A DNA stretch of 64,000 bases from Sphingopyxis sp. OPL5 (GTDB taxonomy: Bacteria; Pseudomonadota; Alphaproteobacteria; Sphingomonadales; Sphingomonadaceae). This document shows positions 8,781 to 18,255 of this stretch, piece by piece. The number at the start of each line of letters is the position of its first letter. The stretch's first letter is position 1. The stretch covers positions 4,612,976 through 4,676,975 of the forward strand of contig NZ_CP060725.1 of assembly GCF_003797775.2 (NCBI RefSeq), in the 5' to 3' direction. A model generated the notes under the pieces. That model did not search any database. It was given only the letters and a program-made list of their open reading frames with translations, and was not told the origin of the DNA. The translations under genes and the position numbers were made by a program.

Positions 8781-10170
8781 GCGCGGCTTCCGCGAGGACG
8801 AAGGCCTTCACCGCGTCATAGTCGCCGGGCAGCTTGGTGTAGCGTTCCTCGCGATCGAAGAGATTGCCGAGCCGCGCGGGCAGCGCCGGACGCACGCCGG
8901 TCGCACGCTCGACCGCCTCGCGGAACTTCGCGGGATGCGCGGTCGCGAGGGTGACGACGGGAATGTCCGCATCGATGTCGAGTTGGCGTGCAGCCGCGAG
9001 GCCGACGGCGCTGTGCGGGTCGATGACCTGCCCGCCCTTTTCTTGCGCCCAGCGCAGCGCGAGCGACATCGAATCGCCGTCGATACTGGCGCTGGAGAAC
9101 AGCCCGCGCGCGCCGCTGAGCATGTCGGCGGGGATCGTCATCGCGCGGTTGGTGTCGAAGTCGCCCATCATGCCGGTGATCGCAGCGCCGTCGCGGCCCG
9201 ACAGGTCGAAGAGCAGCCGTTCGAAATTGCTGCTGACCTGGATGTCCATGCTCGGCGTCGCGGTCGGCGTCACGGTGCCGGCGCTGTAATCGCCGCTGGT
9301 CAGCGCGCGGTGGAGGATGTCGTTGACGTTGGTCGCGACGACGAGCCGCGCGATGGGGAGGCCCATGCGCGAGGCGACATAGCCCGCGAAGACGTCGCCG
9401 AAATTGCCCGTCGGCACGCTGAACGCCACCGGACGGTCGGGGCCGCCGAGGCGAACGGCGGCGTAGAAATAATAGACGACCTGCGCCATCAGCCGCGCCC
9501 AGTTGATGCTGTTCACCGCCGAGAGCGTGACCTGGCTGCGCGCCTCGGCGTCGCCGAACAGCCTTTTCACCATCGCCTGCGCGTCGTCGAAGCTGCCGTC
9601 GATCGCGATATTGTGGACGTTGGGGGCGAGCACTGTCGTCATCTGGCGGCGCTGGACGTCGCTGACCCGGCCTTCGGGATGGAGCATGAAGATCTGGATA
9701 TGCTCGCGCCCCGCGACCGCCTCGATCGCCGCCGAGCCGGTGTCGCCCGAGGTGGCGCCGACGATCGTGATATTGGTGTCGCCGCCCGCGAGGAATTTCT
9801 CGAACAACTGGCCGAGCAGTTGCAGCGCGACATCCTTGAACGCGAGCGTCGGGCCGTGGAACAGTTCGAGCAGCCAGTGGCGATGGTCGAGCTGGACGAG
9901 CGGGGTCACCGCGTCGTGGCTGAAGCGGCCATAGGCCGCCTTGCACAGCTGACGCAGTTCATCCTCGTCGAGCGCGCCCGCGACGAAAGGGGTCATCACC
10001 CGCACCGCGGTTTCGACATAGTCGAGGCCGGCGAAGGCGCGGATTTCGTCCCGGCTCAGCGTCGGCCATGTCGCCGGCACATAAAGCCCGCCGTCGCTGG
10101 CGAGGCCGGCGAGCGTGGCGGCACGAAAGTCGAGGGTCGGCGCGGAGCCGCGGGTGCTGATATATTCCAT
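8773..10170 (-). CDS. thrC: Threonine synthase
   Basis: A 465-residue threonine synthase, converting O-phosphohomoserine to threonine with pyridoxal phosphate. Recognisable blocks are MEYISTRGSAPTLDF at the start, ELFHGPTLAFKDVALQ with the PLP lysine (about residue 112), VGATSGDTGSAAIEA (phosphate-binding), and FSVPTGNFGDVFAGY. The length matches the long bacterial/fungal form (about 460-500 residues) rather than the short Gram-positive form. It follows SURF1 by 26 bases, downstream of the cytochrome oxidase genes. This arrangement is, to my knowledge, usual in sphingomonads and does not imply a respiratory role. Confidence 0.95.
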   Translation of the reverse strand: MEYISTRGSAPTLDFRAATLAGLASDGGLYVPATWPTLSRDEIRAFAGLDYVETAVRVMTPFVAGALDEDELRQLCKAAYGRFSHDAVTPLVQLDHRHWLLELFHGPTLAFKDVALQLLGQLFEKFLAGGDTNITIVGATSGDTGSAAIEAVAGREHIQIFMLHPEGRVSDVQRRQMTTVLAPNVHNIAIDGSFDDAQAMVKRLFGDAEARSQVTLSAVNSINWARLMAQVVYYFYAAVRLGGPDRPVAFSVPTGNFGDVFAGYVASRMGLPIARLVVATNVNDILHRALTSGDYSAGTVTPTATPSMDIQVSSNFERLLFDLSGRDGAAITGMMGDFDTNRAMTIPADMLSGARGLFSSASIDGDSMSLALRWAQEKGGQVIDPHSAVGLAAARQLDIDADIPVVTLATAHPAKFREAVERATGVRPALPARLGNLFDREERYTKLPGDYDAVKAFVLAEAARG

Positions 10171-10196
10171 GGCGCCCAGCGCCTAGCGGTGTCCGC

Positions 10197-10865
10197 TCAA
10201 GCCCGCAAGCGGCGGCGCACCGCGAGGATGTAGATGATCAGCGCCGCGGCCGCGAACAGGAACCATTGCCCCGCATAAGCGAGATGATTGTTCGGGGTGT
10301 CGGCGGCCGACGGCACCGCGCTGGCGCGCAGCCCGGGCGCCGGCGCGTCGGCGACAAGCATCGCGCGCGCCGGCACGGCCTTGCCCGTCATCCGTTCGAT
10401 CAGCGTCGGTTGTTCGGGACCCGGAACGATGGTGCCCTGCACGATGCCGCCGGTCCATTTCGGCGGCGTGAAGTCGTCGGCGGTGCCGACGTCGACGAGC
10501 ACGCCCGGCCCCTCGGCACCGGTGCGGCAGTCGGCGATCATCCGGATCCCCGTCTTGCCGGCGCGGTCGGTGCCGCTGCGCTGCTCCCAGCGCACCGGTT
10601 CGAGGCAGGCGACGCTGCTCTTGCGATAGAGCATCGTGTCGGGAACCGGCGGCAGTTTGGGATAGGCGACGGTCGCCGACATCGCGCTGTTGCGCTGAAA
10701 GAGCGCGATCAGCGCTTCCTTTTCGCCCTTGCGCTGTAGCTGCCAGACGCCGAGCGCGATCATCGTCGCCACCGCGGCGAGGACGAGGATCGTCGGGATG
10801 ATCGGCCAGCGGCGGGCGGGCGCGGACGTGTCCGGGGTTTCGGGGGTCGCAGGCTGGTCAGTCAT
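10197..10865 (-). CDS. SURF1 family cytochrome oxidase assembly protein
   Basis: A 222-residue SURF1/Shy1 homologue, an inner-membrane protein that helps insert heme a into subunit I of aa3 oxidase. It has the family topology: one N-terminal membrane helix (about residues 19-40, ending GVWQLQRK, the typical GxWQLxR motif), a periplasmic domain, and a C-terminal helix (about 198-215, in AYAGQWFLFAAAALIIYI). NNHLAYAGQWF matches the conserved NxHLxYAxxWF block before the second helix. The start at 10865 overlaps the DUF983 gene by 8 bases. It lies directly behind the structural oxidase genes, consistent with the role. Confidence 0.92.
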   Translation of the reverse strand: MTDQPATPETPDTSAPARRWPIIPTILVLAAVATMIALGVWQLQRKGEKEALIALFQRNSAMSATVAYPKLPPVPDTMLYRKSSVACLEPVRWEQRSGTDRAGKTGIRMIADCRTGAEGPGVLVDVGTADDFTPPKWTGGIVQGTIVPGPEQPTLIERMTGKAVPARAMLVADAPAPGLRASAVPSAADTPNNHLAYAGQWFLFAAAALIIYILAVRRRLRA

Positions 10866-11292
10866 CCGGTTTCTCCACCCGTCCCTCGGCCGCGTCGCGC
10901 TGATGCTCGCTCGCCAGCAGCGCCCCCTTGGCGATGCGGAGGCCATAGATGACCGCGGCGACGGTCAGCGGCACCCACAGGATGACATGCACCCACAAGG
11001 GCGGCGCAACGGCGGCATCGAGCAGGAGCGCGGCGACGATCAGCAGCGCGCCGATAATCAGGGTCAGGAAGGCGGCGGGGCCGTCGCCGACATTGTAGCG
11101 GCCCGAATCGAAGCCGCACGTCGGGCAGCGTTCGCGAAAATTCGCCGCGCCCTCGAACAGTCCCGGCGTCCCGCATTCGGGGCAGAGACCAAAAAGGGCA
11201 GCGCGCCAGAGCGGCGGCTGCCCCTTTTGAAGTTGGTCGGTGTCCGGCAACTCAGTGCGCGGCGACAGGTGCGCCCCAGCCGCCCCAGACAT
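10858..11292 (-). CDS. DUF983 family membrane zinc-ribbon protein
   Basis: A 144-residue DUF983 protein. A zinc ribbon, CPECG (about residues 37-41) and CPTCG (about 56-60), precedes two membrane helices (about 73-93 and 99-119). DUF983 proteins are regularly coded next to cox genes in alphaproteobacteria, and an assembly role is inferred from that context. The ATG at 11292 lies inside the 3' end of ctaE (41-base overlap). A TTG shortly after the ctaE stop, at ELPDTDQ, is an alternative start and would give a shorter N terminus. Conservation starts at WRAALFGLCPECG, so either start preserves the domain. Confidence 0.85.
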   Translation of the reverse strand: MSGAAGAHLSPRTELPDTDQLQKGQPPLWRAALFGLCPECGTPGLFEGAANFRERCPTCGFDSGRYNVGDGPAAFLTLIIGALLIVAALLLDAAVAPPLWVHVILWVPLTVAAVIYGLRIAKGALLASEHQRDAAEGRVEKPDD

Positions 11293-12127
11293 AGACGATG
11301 ATGAAGAGGAACAGCCACACGACGTCGACGAAGTGCCAGTACCAGGCAGCCGCTTCGAAGCCGAAATGCTGGGTCGGGGTGAAGTGGCCCTTATAGGTAC
11401 GCGCGAGGCAGACGATCAGGAAGATCGTGCCGACGAGCACGTGGAAGCCGTGGAAGCCGGTCGCCATATAGAAGGCCGAGCTGTAGTTGCTCTGACCAAA
11501 GCCGAACGGCGCGACGCTATATTCATAAGCCTGGATCGACGAGAAGACGACACCGAGGATGATCGTCGCCCACAGGCCCTTTTTCAGGCCTTCACGGTCG
11601 CCGTGGATCAGCGCATGGTGCGCCCAGGTGATCGTGGTGCCCGAGCAGAGCAGGATCAGCGTGTTGAGCAAGGGCAGCGAGAAGGCGTCCATGACGTGGA
11701 TGCCCTTCGGCGGCCACATGGTGATGGTCGCGGCGCCGTCCTGGCCGAACAGCGAGGTGACCGCGCCGTCGGCATATTCGATCGGCACCGGGAACAGCGA
11801 GAAGTCGAACCAGGCCCAGAACCAGCCGACGAAGAACATGACTTCCGACGCGATGAACAGGATCATGCCATAGCGCAGATGCAGCTGGACGACCGGGGTG
11901 TGATCGCCGGCATGGGCTTCGTTGATGACGTCCGACCACCAGCTGAAGAAGGTGGCGATGACGCCCATGAAGCCGAGGCCGAGCACCCATTTGCCCGCGC
12001 CGCCGAAATAGTCGGCGTGCATGAACATCACGAGGCCGAAGAACATCACCAGCGCGGCAGCCGAGCCGATGAGCGGCCAGACGCTCGGGTTTACGAGGTG
12101 ATAGTCATGATGTTTCGCACCGGACAT
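11252..12127 (-). CDS. ctaE: Cytochrome c oxidase subunit III
   Basis: A 291-residue subunit III of aa3-type cytochrome oxidase with seven predicted membrane helices. It begins MSGAKHHDYHLVNPSVWP, which matches the conserved HPYHLVxPSPWP region of subunit III; the start at 12127 was chosen for this reason. Other family blocks are SEVMFFVGWFWAWF, SGTTITWAHHAL and the C-terminal YWHFVDVVWLFLF. It acts in the inner membrane with CtaC and CtaD. It follows ctaG by 82 bases and overlaps the DUF983 gene. Confidence 0.96.
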   Translation of the reverse strand: MSGAKHHDYHLVNPSVWPLIGSAAALVMFFGLVMFMHADYFGGAGKWVLGLGFMGVIATFFSWWSDVINEAHAGDHTPVVQLHLRYGMILFIASEVMFFVGWFWAWFDFSLFPVPIEYADGAVTSLFGQDGAATITMWPPKGIHVMDAFSLPLLNTLILLCSGTTITWAHHALIHGDREGLKKGLWATIILGVVFSSIQAYEYSVAPFGFGQSNYSSAFYMATGFHGFHVLVGTIFLIVCLARTYKGHFTPTQHFGFEAAAWYWHFVDVVWLFLFIIVYVWGGWGAPVAAH

Positions 12128-12209
12128 GGCGTTTTTCCCGTTTTTAGCAGCCCCAGCATCACGATTCCCCATCGTCCGCCGGCCTTGGTAAGACTCTTTG
12201 ATCGCGGCC

Positions 12210-12779
12210 TTAGCTCGCCTTTTTGCCCCCGTCTACTGGCTCCACAGGGTGGAAGGTGTAGCTGAGGGTGATTTCCTGGATGTCGCGCGCGTCGGGATCG
12301 TCCATGATCTTGGGATCGACGAAAAACAGCACCGGCATGCGCACTTGCTGCCCCGCCTCAAGCCGTTGTTCGGTGAAGCAGAAGCACTGGATCTTGGTGA
12401 AATATTTGCCTGCGGCGTCGGGGGTGACGTTGAAGCTCGCGGTCCCCGTCACGGCATGCGACGAATTATTCTCGGCGATGAAGATCGCCATGTCGCGCGC
12501 GCCGATGCTAACCGTGTCGGTCGGGTGCTCGGGATAGAATTTCCACGGCAGCTTGGGCGACACATTGGCGTCGAAGCGGACCGAGATCGTCTGGCTCAGC
12601 ACCTGCGGCGTTTCCGCCGCGGCGACCGGGTCGTAGCGCTGGGTCGTGCCACCGAAGCCGGTGACGCGGCAGAAAAGATTATAGAGCGGCACCGCCGCGA
12701 ACCCCAGGCCGACCATTGAAATCGCGAGCAACGCAGCGAGGCTCGCGGTTTTCGCGTTGGGCGACATCCGCGCGATCAT
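12210..12779 (-). CDS. ctaG: Cytochrome c oxidase assembly protein CtaG/Cox11
   Basis: A 189-residue Cox11/CtaG protein, the copper chaperone that delivers Cu to the CuB site of subunit I. One membrane helix (about residues 13-33) precedes the periplasmic domain. The copper ligands are visible as CFCF in KIQCFCFTEQ (about 136-145), and PVLFFVDP is the following conserved block. YNLFCRVTGFGGTTQ after the helix is also typical. The start at 12779 overlaps the upstream small gene by 4 bases (ATGA). The position between ctaB and ctaE is the usual alphaproteobacterial order. Confidence 0.95.
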   Translation of the reverse strand: MIARMSPNAKTASLAALLAISMVGLGFAAVPLYNLFCRVTGFGGTTQRYDPVAAAETPQVLSQTISVRFDANVSPKLPWKFYPEHPTDTVSIGARDMAIFIAENNSSHAVTGTASFNVTPDAAGKYFTKIQCFCFTEQRLEAGQQVRMPVLFFVDPKIMDDPDARDIQEITLSYTFHPVEPVDGGKKAS

Positions 12780-12931
12780 TTCAGCACCGTCATCTTGGCG
12801 ATCGTGATGAAGAAAAAGAGTATCGCAAGCCCGCCGAGCAGCAGCGCCATCAGATTCGCGCGGCTGCGTTGACGGCGGCGATATTCGACCTCGTCGAAGG
12901 GTTCGGGGGCGTCGTTCACGGGTTCGGTCAT
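12776..12931 (-). CDS. Small membrane protein of the cox operon (CoxF-like)
   Basis: A 51-residue protein starting [20 protein letters not shown]. An acidic and then basic cytoplasmic N terminus precedes one membrane helix (about residues 26-46) ending TIAKMTVLK. It shares 4-base overlaps with both ctaB upstream and ctaG downstream, which strongly supports its being a real gene. A small protein in this slot is known from alphaproteobacterial cox operons and sometimes annotated CoxF. Its job is presumably assembly or stabilisation of the oxidase, inferred only from position. Confidence 0.8.
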   Translation of the reverse strand: MTEPVNDAPEPFDEVEYRRRQRSRANLMALLLGGLAILFFFITIAKMTVLK

Positions 12932-13839
12932 AGCGGCCACCAATGGTCGGCGACAACCGCGCCGAACAATATGAAAAGATAGGCGATCGAATAGGCGAAG
13001 AGGCGCTTTTCGGGCTGCATCGGGTCGCCCTCTCGCGCCATGCGCGTGCCGACCTGCGCCGACAATATCACGAACAGCGCCGAGAGCACCACCGCGATCC
13101 AGCCATAGATCGCGCCGGTGTAGCCGAGCGGCCAAGGCGCGATCGCGGCGGCGGCCATGATCAGCGCATAGAAAAGAATCTGGCGCCGCGTCGATTTCTC
13201 GCCCGCGACGACGGGCATCATCGGGATGCCCGCAGCAGCATAGTCCGAGCGCACGAACAGCGCGAGCGCCCAGAAATGCGGCGGCGTCCACAGGAAGATG
13301 AGCAGGAACAGCAGCACCGGCAACGGTGCGACAGTGCCGGTCGCGGCGACCCAGCCGATCAGCGGCGGAAAGGCGCCGGCGGCGCCGCCGATGACGATAT
13401 TCTGCGGCGTCCGCGGCTTGAGCCACATCGTGTAGACGAAGACGTAGAACAGAATCGAAACCAGCAGCAGCAGCGCCGCCTGCCAGTTCGACGCGAACAG
13501 CATCAAAAAGACCGAGAAGGCGGCGAGTCCGACCCCGAACTGCAATGCGGTCTGCGGGTCGAGGCGTCCGGCGGGCAGCGGGCGCCCGGCGGTGCGCTTC
13601 ATCTTGGCATCGAGACCCGCTTCATACCATTGGTTGAGCGCCCCCGAGGCCCCTGCCCCCAGCGCGATCGCGAGGATCGACGAGAAGGCGAGAACCGGAT
13701 GGACGGTCCCCGGCGCGGCGAGCAGGCCGCACAGCGCCGTGAACACGACGAGCGACATCACGCGCGGCTTGGTCAGCGCGAACAGGTCGCGCCAGTCGGC
13801 CGGAAGGGCCAGGTCGCCATGGGTCAGGCTCTGCGCCAT
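12928..13839 (-). CDS. ctaB: Protoheme IX farnesyltransferase (heme o synthase)
   Basis: A 303-residue UbiA-family prenyltransferase that farnesylates heme b to heme o, the precursor of heme a. It has multiple membrane helices and the two aspartate-containing loops of the family: [20 protein letters not shown] (about residues 69-88, the NxxxDxxxD type motif) and [13 protein letters not shown] (about 197-209). [17 protein letters not shown] near the N terminus is also diagnostic. It is followed with 4-base overlaps by the small membrane gene and ctaG. No ctaA (heme a synthase) lies nearby, so that step must be coded elsewhere. Confidence 0.95.
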   Translation of the reverse strand: MAQSLTHGDLALPADWRDLFALTKPRVMSLVVFTALCGLLAAPGTVHPVLAFSSILAIALGAGASGALNQWYEAGLDAKMKRTAGRPLPAGRLDPQTALQFGVGLAAFSVFLMLFASNWQAALLLLVSILFYVFVYTMWLKPRTPQNIVIGGAAGAFPPLIGWVAATGTVAPLPVLLFLLIFLWTPPHFWALALFVRSDYAAAGIPMMPVVAGEKSTRRQILFYALIMAAAAIAPWPLGYTGAIYGWIAVVLSALFVILSAQVGTRMAREGDPMQPEKRLFAYSIAYLFILFGAVVADHWWPL

Positions 13840-13863
13840 GATAACTCCAGGCCGGAAAGCTAT

Positions 13864-13895
13864 CGCCCCCTGCCAAGGCTATTTGGCAGGGGGCG
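13864..13895 (-). terminator. Strong hairpin between ctaD and ctaB
   Basis: A 13-bp perfect stem (13864-13876 with 13883-13895, arms rich in C and G) closes on a 6-base loop. On the minus strand it lies after the ctaD stop and is not followed by a T-run. It is more likely an mRNA stability or processing element that sets ctaC/ctaD levels above the assembly genes than a full terminator. Confidence 0.55.
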
Positions 13896-13902
13896 AGTGC
13901 AA

Positions 13903-15576
13903 TCAGGCGATACGCGGCAGTTCGTTGAACTGGTGGAACGGCGGCGGGCTCGACAGCGTCCATTCGAGCGTCGTCGCGCCTTCGCCCCACGGATTGTCGG
14001 CGGCCTTCTTGCCGGCGAACAGCGAGTAGAGGATGTTCACGAAGAAGAAGATCATGCCGACCGCCATGATGACATAGCCGAGCGACGAGATGTGGTGCCA
14101 GTAAGCATAGGCTTCCGCATAGTCGGGGTAACGGCGCGGCATGCCCTGCTGACCCAGGAAGTGCTGGGGGAAGAACATGACGTTCACGCCGATGAAGAAG
14201 ATCCAGAAGTGCAGCTGGCCGAGGACTTCGCTGTACATCCGGCCCGACATCTTCGGGAACCAGTAATAGAAGCCGGCGAAGAGCGAGAAGACCGCGCCCA
14301 GCGACAGCACATAGTGGAAGTGCGCGACGACATAATAGGTGTCGTGCAGGTTGGTGTCGACGCCGCCGTTGGCGAGCACGACGCCGGTGACGCCGCCGAC
14401 GGTGAACATGAAGATGAAGCCGAGCGCCCAGACCATCGGGGTCTTGTAGCTCATCGAGCCGCCCCACATGGTGGCGATCCAGCTGAAGATCTTGATGCCG
14501 GTCGGTACCGCGATGACCATCGTCGCGGCGGTGAAATACATCTTCAGGTTCACGCTCATGCCGACGGTGAACATGTGGTGCGCCCACACGATGAAACCGA
14601 CGACGCCGATCGCGACCATGGCATAGGCCATGCCGAGATAACCGAACACCGGCTTCTTGCTGAAGGTCGAGATGATCTGGCTGACGATGCCGAAGCCCGG
14701 CAGGATCATGATATACACTTCGGGGTGGCCGAAGAACCAGAAGAGATGCTGGTAGAGCACCGGATCGCCGCCGCCCGTCGCATCATAGAAGGTCGTGCCG
14801 AAGTTGCGGTCGGTCAGCAGCATGGTGATCGCAGCGGCGAGAACCGGCAGCGCGAGCAGCAGCAGGAAGGCGGTGACGAGCACCGACCACACGAACAGCG
14901 GCATCTTGTGCAGGGTCATGCCCGGCGCGCGCATGTTGAAGATGGTGGTGATGAAGTTGATCGCACCAAGGATCGACGCCGCACCCGCGAGGTGGAGCGA
15001 GAAGATCGCCATGTCGACCGCCGGCCCGGGCGACCCGCTGGTCGACAGCGGGGCATAGACCGTCCAGCCGGTCCCGGCGCCAAGCCCGTTGCCCCCCGTG
15101 ACGAACATCGATCCCGTCAGCATGACGAAGGCGACGAAGGTCAGCCAGAAGGACACGTTGTTCATGCGCGGGAAGGCCATGTCGGGCGCGCCGATCATCA
15201 GCGGCACGAACCAGTTGCCGAAACCGCCGATCATCGCGGGCATGACCATGAAGAACACCATGATCAGGCCGTGCGCGGTGATCAGCACGTTCCACATATG
15301 CTTGGCCTGCGTTTCGCCGGCCGCGGAGTCGAACATGCGCGCCCAGTCACCCAGATACTGGATGCCGGGTTCGGCGAGTTCGAGGCGCATCATGCCCGAA
15401 ATCACGCCGCCGACGATACCGGCGACGATCGCGAAGATCAGGTAGAGGGTGCCGATGTCCTTGTGGTTCGTCGACATGAACCAGCGGACGAAGAATCCGG
15501 GCGTGTCATGGTCATGGTCGTCATGCGCGTGATCGGCATGGCCATGGGCGGGTGCAGTTGCAGCAATATCGGTCAT
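13903..15576 (-). CDS. ctaD: Cytochrome c oxidase subunit I (aa3 type)
   Basis: The 557-residue catalytic subunit of an A1-type heme-copper oxidase with twelve predicted helices. [16 protein letters not shown] carries the CuB histidine, the cross-linked tyrosine and the D-channel glutamate. [13 protein letters not shown] has the D-channel entry aspartate, and [16 protein letters not shown] the K-channel lysine. [15 protein letters not shown] holds the heme a3 and heme a histidines. The N terminus has an unusual His/Asp run ([14 protein letters not shown], about residues 11-24) that could bind metal. It follows ctaC by 15 bases. All proton-channel residues I looked for are present. Confidence 0.98.
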   Translation of the reverse strand: MTDIAATAPAHGHADHAHDDHDHDTPGFFVRWFMSTNHKDIGTLYLIFAIVAGIVGGVISGMMRLELAEPGIQYLGDWARMFDSAAGETQAKHMWNVLITAHGLIMVFFMVMPAMIGGFGNWFVPLMIGAPDMAFPRMNNVSFWLTFVAFVMLTGSMFVTGGNGLGAGTGWTVYAPLSTSGSPGPAVDMAIFSLHLAGAASILGAINFITTIFNMRAPGMTLHKMPLFVWSVLVTAFLLLLALPVLAAAITMLLTDRNFGTTFYDATGGGDPVLYQHLFWFFGHPEVYIMILPGFGIVSQIISTFSKKPVFGYLGMAYAMVAIGVVGFIVWAHHMFTVGMSVNLKMYFTAATMVIAVPTGIKIFSWIATMWGGSMSYKTPMVWALGFIFMFTVGGVTGVVLANGGVDTNLHDTYYVVAHFHYVLSLGAVFSLFAGFYYWFPKMSGRMYSEVLGQLHFWIFFIGVNVMFFPQHFLGQQGMPRRYPDYAEAYAYWHHISSLGYVIMAVGMIFFFVNILYSLFAGKKAADNPWGEGATTLEWTLSSPPPFHQFNELPRIA

Positions 15577-15591
15577 CTGTCGGACCCCTTG

Positions 15592-16698
15592 TTATTTCTT
15601 GGCGGCCGGGGCGGCGGCGGGCGCCGCTGCAGCCGGTGCGGCTTCGGTCGTGGCGGCGGGCGCGGTTGCCGGAGCGGTGGCAGCGGCGGGCGCCGGAGCG
15701 GCGGCGGGTGCCGCGGCCACCGGGCCGGCCGGATTGCCGCCCCGCGAGCGCACCCAGGCTTCCCATTTGTCGACCGGCAGCACTTCGACCGCGATCGGCA
15801 TATAGCCATGGTCGACGCCGCAAAGCTCCGAACACTGGCCGTAATAGACGCCGACCTTGGTGGCGGTGAAGGTGGTCTCGTTGGCGCGGCCGGGGACCGC
15901 GTCCATCTTGGTCCAGAAGGCCGGGACCGCGAAGCTGTGGATCACGTCGGCGCCGGTGATGATCAGTTTCACCTGGCGGCCGACGGGGACGACCATGCGG
16001 TTATCGACCGCGAGGTGATAAGGCTCGCCGGCGGCCTTGGCCTGCTCTTCGGTCAGGATCTTCGAGACATATTCACCGATGCCCTGGTCGGGATAGGCAT
16101 AACCCCAATACCATTGATAGCCCGTGACCTTGATCGTCAGCGCTTCCTTCTTCGGCGGTTCATATTGCGCCGCGAGCAGGCGGATCGACGGGACGGCGAT
16201 GACCGCGAGGATCAGCACCGGGATCGCGGTCCAGATGATTTCGATGAAGGTGTTGTGCGTCGTCTTCGACGGCACCGGGTTCGCGGCGGCGCGGTAGCGG
16301 ACCACCGCCCAGAGCAGCAGACCGAGAACGAAGAGCGAGATCACCACGATCACCGGCAGCAGGATATAGTGGTTGAACTCATAGGCCTGGACGCCGATCG
16401 GCGTGACCTGCGGCTGGAAGTTGATCCCCGCGTCGACCGGCTGACCCACGCCCGGGGTCGGCTTCATCGGCACATAAGTCGCGTCGCCGGCGGGAACCGC
16501 CGCCGCCTTCGTCGCATCGGCCGCAGCCGGAGCGGCGGTCGTCGCAGCCGCCGCATCGGCGGGGGCCGGAGCCGGATTCGCCGCGGTGTTCGCTGCGGGG
16601 GCCGCGACAGGTGCCGCCGCCGGTGCCGCCGCCTGACCGACGCTGACCGCGCCCAGCGACAAAACCGCCGCGATTACAAGGGTTTTCAAGCTCTTCAT
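15592..16698 (-). CDS. ctaC: Cytochrome c oxidase subunit II with Ala/Pro-rich extensions
   Basis: A 368-residue subunit II. After a signal peptide (about residues 1-23) comes an Ala/Pro-rich linker to about residue 72, then two membrane helices (about 110-135 and 150-172). The cupredoxin domain has the CuA ligands in GQCSELCGVDHGYMP (about 287-301) plus the upstream His of DVIHSF. The aromatic electron-entry motif YQWYWGY is at about 192-198. The C terminus carries a further 40-odd residues of Ala/Pro/Thr low complexity. These extensions make it longer than the roughly 280-300 residues typical of the family. It is the first gene of the oxidase operon, divergent from pyrE across a 232-base gap. 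Confidence 0.97.
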   Translation of the reverse strand: MKSLKTLVIAAVLSLGAVSVGQAAAPAAAPVAAPAANTAANPAPAPADAAAATTAAPAAADATKAAAVPAGDATYVPMKPTPGVGQPVDAGINFQPQVTPIGVQAYEFNHYILLPVIVVISLFVLGLLLWAVVRYRAAANPVPSKTTHNTFIEIIWTAIPVLILAVIAVPSIRLLAAQYEPPKKEALTIKVTGYQWYWGYAYPDQGIGEYVSKILTEEQAKAAGEPYHLAVDNRMVVPVGRQVKLIITGADVIHSFAVPAFWTKMDAVPGRANETTFTATKVGVYYGQCSELCGVDHGYMPIAVEVLPVDKWEAWVRSRGGNPAGPVAAAPAAAPAPAAATAPATAPAATTEAAPAAAAPAAAPAAKK

Positions 16699-16930
16699 AA
16701 GGATAGTGCCGCCCGTTGCCTGTTGTTCTTATCGATGCTTCATTCCCGCCGCGCGGATACCGGACATGCGTCGCGGCAGCCGGGCGGCTGGCTGAATCTC
16801 GCGGGCGCTATAGACCCGCTTGCCGCTTGCCTCAAGCATCTCTAACACTATTTTGCGGCTGGCAAATCTGCCCCGTCGAAACCCCGTCGTTCCCGATGGA
16901 CGACGTCCTGAACAAAAGACCCATTCTCCC

Positions 16931-17512
16931 ATGACCGACGACGACATCCTGGCCGAATTCCGCGCCGCCGACGCCCTGCTGCAGGGGCATTTCCTGCTCT
17001 CCTCCGGGCGGCACAGCGAATATTATCTCCAGTGCGCACGCGTGCTGATGGACACCGAGCGGGCCGGACGGCTCGCGATCGCGCTCGCCGCCAAGCTGCC
17101 GCGCGACCTCAAACAGGCGATCGACATCGTCGTCTCGCCCGCGATGGGCGGCGTCATCATCGGCCATGAAATGGGCCGCGCGCTCGGCAAGCCCGCGATC
17201 TTCGTCGAACGCCCGACCGGCACCTTCGAACTGCGCCGCGGCTTCACCATCGCACCGGGTGCCAAGGTGCTGATGGTCGAGGATGTCGTCACAACCGGCC
17301 TGTCGTCACGCGAAGCGATGGCGTGCGTCGCCGACGCTGGCGGCGAAGTGATCGCCGAAGCGGCGCTCGTCGACCGCTCGGCGGGCAGCGTCGACCTTGG
17401 CGTTCCCTTCTATCCGCTCGTCGCGATCAACTTCCCGACCTATGCCGAAGACGAACTGCCACCCGAACTCGCAAAGACCAAGGCGGTGAAGCCGGGGAGC
17501 CGCGCGAATTGA
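16931..17512 (+). CDS. pyrE: Orotate phosphoribosyltransferase
   Basis: A 193-residue OPRTase converting orotate and PRPP to OMP in pyrimidine synthesis. [16 protein letters not shown] is the substrate-binding N-terminal block, and [15 protein letters not shown] (about residues 116-130) the PRPP-binding loop. I chose the ATG at 16931 ([10 protein letters not shown]) over the longer frame because family members begin at this point. The stop overlaps the TTG start of pdxJ. It opens the pyrE-pdxJ-acpS-lepB run. Confidence 0.96.
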   Translation: MTDDDILAEFRAADALLQGHFLLSSGRHSEYYLQCARVLMDTERAGRLAIALAAKLPRDLKQAIDIVVSPAMGGVIIGHEMGRALGKPAIFVERPTGTFELRRGFTIAPGAKVLMVEDVVTTGLSSREAMACVADAGGEVIAEAALVDRSAGSVDLGVPFYPLVAINFPTYAEDELPPELAKTKAVKPGSRAN

Positions 17513-18255
17513 ATCTTGAACGATCTGGTGGGCGCCTCCGCCTCGGGGTCAACATCGACCATGTCGCGACGATCCGGAATGCGCGCGGCGGCGAGCATCC
17601 CGATCCGGTCCGCGCGGCCGAGATCGTCGCGGCGGTCGGCGGCGACGGCATCACCGCGCACCTGCGCGAAGACCGGCGTCATATCCGCGACGACGATCTC
17701 GCGCGCATCCAGGCCGCGACCGACCTGCCGCTGAACCTCGAAATGGCGGCGACCGAGGAAATGCTGGAAATCGCGCTGCGCCATATGCCGCACGCCGCGT
17801 GCATCGTCCCCGAAAAGCGCGAGGAACGCACGACCGAGGGCGGGCTCGACGCCGCCGGACAGCACAACCATCTCGCGCCGATCGTCGCGCGGCTGAACGA
17901 CGCGGGCATTCGCGTCAGCCTGTTCATCGAACCCGACCCGCGTCAGATCGAGGCCGCGATGCGGCTGCGCGCGCCGGTGGTCGAATTCCACACCGGCCGT
18001 TACGCGCATGTCGAGGGCGAGGAACGCGCCGCCGAATTGCGCCGGATCGCCGACGCCGCCGCGCTCGCGTGGAAAAACGGCATCGAACCGCATGCCGGGC
18101 ATGGCCTGACCTATGACAATGTCATCCCGATCGCCGCGATCCCGCAACTCGCCGAGCTCAACATCGGCCATTATCTGATCGGCGAGGCGATCTTTACCGG
18201 GCTGGAGGATGCGGTGCGCCGCATGCGCGACCTGATGGACGAGGCGCGAGGATGA
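17509..18255 (+). CDS. pdxJ: Pyridoxine 5'-phosphate synthase
   Basis: A 248-residue PdxJ, which joins 1-deoxyxylulose 5-phosphate and 3-amino-2-oxopropyl phosphate to pyridoxine phosphate. Signatures are [17 protein letters not shown] (about residues 14-30), the [10 protein letters not shown] loop, and [11 protein letters not shown]. No suitable ATG exists near the conserved N terminus. A TTG at 17509 overlaps the pyrE stop (TTGA) and has GGGGAG 9 bases upstream, so I take it as the start. The stop overlaps acpS by 4 bases. Confidence 0.95.
   Translation: MNLERSGGRLRLGVNIDHVATIRNARGGEHPDPVRAAEIVAAVGGDGITAHLREDRRHIRDDDLARIQAATDLPLNLEMAATEEMLEIALRHMPHAACIVPEKREERTTEGGLDAAGQHNHLAPIVARLNDAGIRVSLFIEPDPRQIEAAMRLRAPVVEFHTGRYAHVEGEERAAELRRIADAAALAWKNGIEPHAGHGLTYDNVIPIAAIPQLAELNIGHYLIGEAIFTGLEDAVRRMRDLMDEARG

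Noticed and set aside
15592-15725. Frameshift creating the Ala/Pro tail of ctaC
   Set aside because: The tail continues in frame to a stop just before ctaD at normal operon spacing, and a similar Ala/Pro stretch exists at the N terminus.
12943-16845. A 1300-codon plus-strand open frame opposite the cox genes
   Set aside because: It lies antisense to ctaB, ctaD and ctaC, which are certain. Its translation is low-complexity Arg/His/Asp and has no family resemblance.
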